Assembly: GCA_965656935.1 (NCBI GenBank)
Contig: CBFHMG010000021.1
Span: forward strand, 1-5,333
Source: M30B80 sp965656935
Lineage (GTDB): Bacteria; Pseudomonadota; Alphaproteobacteria; Rhodobacterales; Rhodobacteraceae
Length of the DNA: 5,333 bases
Reading direction: 5' to 3'
The number at the start of each line of letters is the position of its first letter. The first letter of the stretch is position 1. Under the pieces are notes generated by a model that did no database searches, was not told the origin of the DNA, and saw nothing but the letters and a program-made list of their open reading frames with translations. This document shows, piece by piece, positions 3,733 to 5,333 of this stretch. A program made the translations under genes and the position numbers.

Positions 3733-5333
3733 ATGGGATTGAATTGTTTCAAGGGCTTGAGAGGCGCAATTGCGCTCTCGGCGATTCTCTCAAGCGCGGC
3801 ATTTGCCGAGCCTCAGCATGGCATCTCTATGTATGGAGACCCCGCTCTTCCACCAGATTTTGCGCATCTCCCCTATGCCAACCCTGATGCGCCCACGGGC
3901 GGGCGGATCGTGACAGGCGAGGTCGGGGGCTTTGACAGCCTCAACCCGCATATCCGCGAAGGCTCCACGCCGTGGCAGTTGCGCTTCCTTGTTCACGAGT
4001 CCCTTTTGGACCGTTCCTATGACGAGCCCTTCGCGCTTTACGGCGTTTTGGCCGAATCGGTGGAGGTCGATCCCGACTCGATGTGGGTGGAATTCCACCT
4101 CAATCCTGCCGCCCGATTCTCGGATGGAACCCCCGTGACGGTCGAGGATGTGATCTGGTCCTATGAGACCCTCGGCACGATCGGCCATCCCCGCTATCTC
4201 AATGCTTGGACACGCGTTGCCTCGATGGAGGCGACGGGCGAGCGCTCGGTCAGGATCACCTTTACCGAGCCTGACCGCGAATTGGCCCTGATCATGGGGC
4301 TGCGTCCGATCCTGAAGGCGGCGCAATGGGAAGGTTTGGATTTCACCCAAAGTGGGCTGGACCAAATCCCGATTTCCAGCGCGCCTTATGTGATTGATGA
4401 TTTCGAGGCGGGCCGCTTTGTCTCGCTGCGCCGCAATCCCGATTATTGGGGGGCGGATATTCCCTTCCGCCGTGGCACCAATGTGATCGATGAAATCCGG
4501 ATGGAGTTTTTCGCCGATGGCAATGCCATGTTCGAAGGGTTCACCTCGGGGCTGGTGACCACGATGCGCGAAACCAATGCCGCCAATTGGGAAGAGAATT
4601 ACGATTTCCCCCGCATGCAAAGCGGTGAGGTTGTGCGCTCCATCATCCCGCATGAACGCCCCTCGGGCATGACAGGGCTGGTGATGAACACCCGCAATCC
4701 GCAATTTGAAGACTGGCGCGTGCGCGAGGCGCTGATCCAAGCCTTCAATTTCGATTATATCAACCTGACGCTGAATGGCGGGACCGAGCCGCAGATCACC
4801 TCCTATTTCTCCAATTCCGTTTTGGGGATGGAGGAGGGGCCAGCGGCAGGCCGTGTGGCCGAGTTCCTCGCCCCCTTCGAGGCCGATCTGCTGCCCGGCG
4901 CGATGGAGGGCTATGCCCTGCCAAGCGGTGAGGAAGCGCCTGCCAATCGCGCAGGCATTCGCAGCGCAATGCAGCTTTTTGAAGAGGCGGGCTATACCGT
5001 GCAGGATGGTGTCATGACAGGCCCTGACGGCGCGCCGTTTACCTTCGAGATTTTGTTGCAACAAGGCTCGACCGAGAACCAGTCGGTGGTCAATATCTAT
5101 GTCGAGGCGCTGGAGCGTCTGGGGATCACCCCCAGCATCGCCACCATCGACAGCGCGCAATATCGCGAACGCACCGATGCCTTTGATTTCGACATGACCT
5201 ATTTCCGCCGTGGTGTATCGCTCTCGCCTGGTAATGAGCAGCGGCTCTATTGGGGCTGCGAGATGGCCGAGACCCTTGGCTCCCGCAATCTCATGGGGGC
5301 CTGCCACCCCGCGATTGAGGCGATGATCGACCG
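3733..5333 (+). CDS. YejA-type extracellular solute-binding protein of a peptide ABC transporter (3' partial)
   Basis: The frame is open from ATG 3733 to the window edge: 533 codons with no stop, so the C-terminus (perhaps 70-90 residues of a roughly 600-residue family) is missing. Residues 1-25 form a Sec signal peptide (Lys7/Arg10, hydrophobic 11-24, AFA cleavage before Glu26), placing the protein in the periplasm. The mature N-terminus HG...YG.P..P..F.H..Y.NP.AP.GG (29-57) is the YejA signature. FDSLNP (67-72) and FSDGTPVTVEDV (129-140) are typical of family-5 binding proteins (SBP_bac_5). YRERTDAFDFDMTYFRRG (477-494) again matches YejA-like proteins. Such proteins deliver oligopeptides (in enterobacteria also microcin C-like peptides) to the YejB/E/F membrane and ATPase subunits, probably encoded to the right. 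The Shine-Dalgarno is unusual: AGGGGA (3716-3721) is 11 nt away and AGGA abuts the start; no other start exists before the in-frame TAG at 3685. Confidence 0.9.
   Translation, partial: MGLNCFKGLRGAIALSAILSSAAFAEPQHGISMYGDPALPPDFAHLPYANPDAPTGGRIVTGEVGGFDSLNPHIREGSTPWQLRFLVHESLLDRSYDEPFALYGVLAESVEVDPDSMWVEFHLNPAARFSDGTPVTVEDVIWSYETLGTIGHPRYLNAWTRVASMEATGERSVRITFTEPDRELALIMGLRPILKAAQWEGLDFTQSGLDQIPISSAPYVIDDFEAGRFVSLRRNPDYWGADIPFRRGTNVIDEIRMEFFADGNAMFEGFTSGLVTTMRETNAANWEENYDFPRMQSGEVVRSIIPHERPSGMTGLVMNTRNPQFEDWRVREALIQAFNFDYINLTLNGGTEPQITSYFSNSVLGMEEGPAAGRVAEFLAPFEADLLPGAMEGYALPSGEEAPANRAGIRSAMQLFEEAGYTVQDGVMTGPDGAPFTFEILLQQGSTENQSVVNIYVEALERLGITPSIATIDSAQYRERTDAFDFDMTYFRRGVSLSPGNEQRLYWGCEMAETLGSRNLMGACHPAIEAMID

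Noticed and set aside
3790..5307. Long minus-strand open frame of 505 codons
   Set aside because: It lies exactly antisense to the YejA-type binding protein, whose signal peptide and family motifs are intact. The antisense product shows no recognisable domain, is rich in His/Arg/Gly/Ile in the manner of a mirrored frame, and is explained by codon bias in GC-rich DNA.

Overview
The window looks like chromosomal DNA from an alphaproteobacterium, most likely a member of the Rhodobacteraceae (Roseobacter/Rhodobacter group). The grounds are the moderately high GC content and codon use, the arsR-aqpS pair, a bdhA-patatin pair, a YejA-type binding protein, and an intergenic double hairpin ending in CCCCGAAGTATTTTT, a style I recall from many Rhodobacteraceae gene ends. 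No insertion sequence, phage gene, CRISPR array, tRNA or rRNA is visible.

Layout. (1) Bases 1-489 (+) hold the C-terminal part of an XRE-cupin transcription regulator whose 5' end lies outside the window. (2) Bases 490-545 hold two hairpins and a T-run where this gene meets the convergent minus-strand block. (3) The minus-strand block, in its own reading order, is bdhA (D-3-hydroxybutyrate dehydrogenase), a patatin-like phospholipase that starts 4 nt after the bdhA stop, then after about 50 nt arsR and aqpS, which overlap by 11 nt. (4) Bases 3447-3732 are a divergent intergenic region. It holds the bdhA ribosome binding site, a 10-bp palindrome resembling a PHA-regulator operator, a strong minus-strand intrinsic terminator, a hairpin, and a plausible minus-strand promoter. 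(5) From 3733 to the right edge (+) runs a secreted family-5 solute-binding protein of YejA type, cut by the window end.

How the genes may work together. bdhA and the patatin gene form a tight two-gene unit plausibly tied to polyhydroxybutyrate/ketone-body or lipid turnover. arsR and aqpS form a compact arsenic module in which the aquaglyceroporin replaces an ArsB/Acr3 pump, but no arsC follows. The binding protein would feed a peptide ABC transporter encoded to the right of the window.

The least ordinary signal is in the 3540-3652 region. A promoter-like element, a hairpin and a strong terminator lie on the minus strand about 95 nt upstream of bdhA, with no protein gene to account for them. 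This suggests either a small RNA of about 75 nt or a prematurely terminated bdhA leader.
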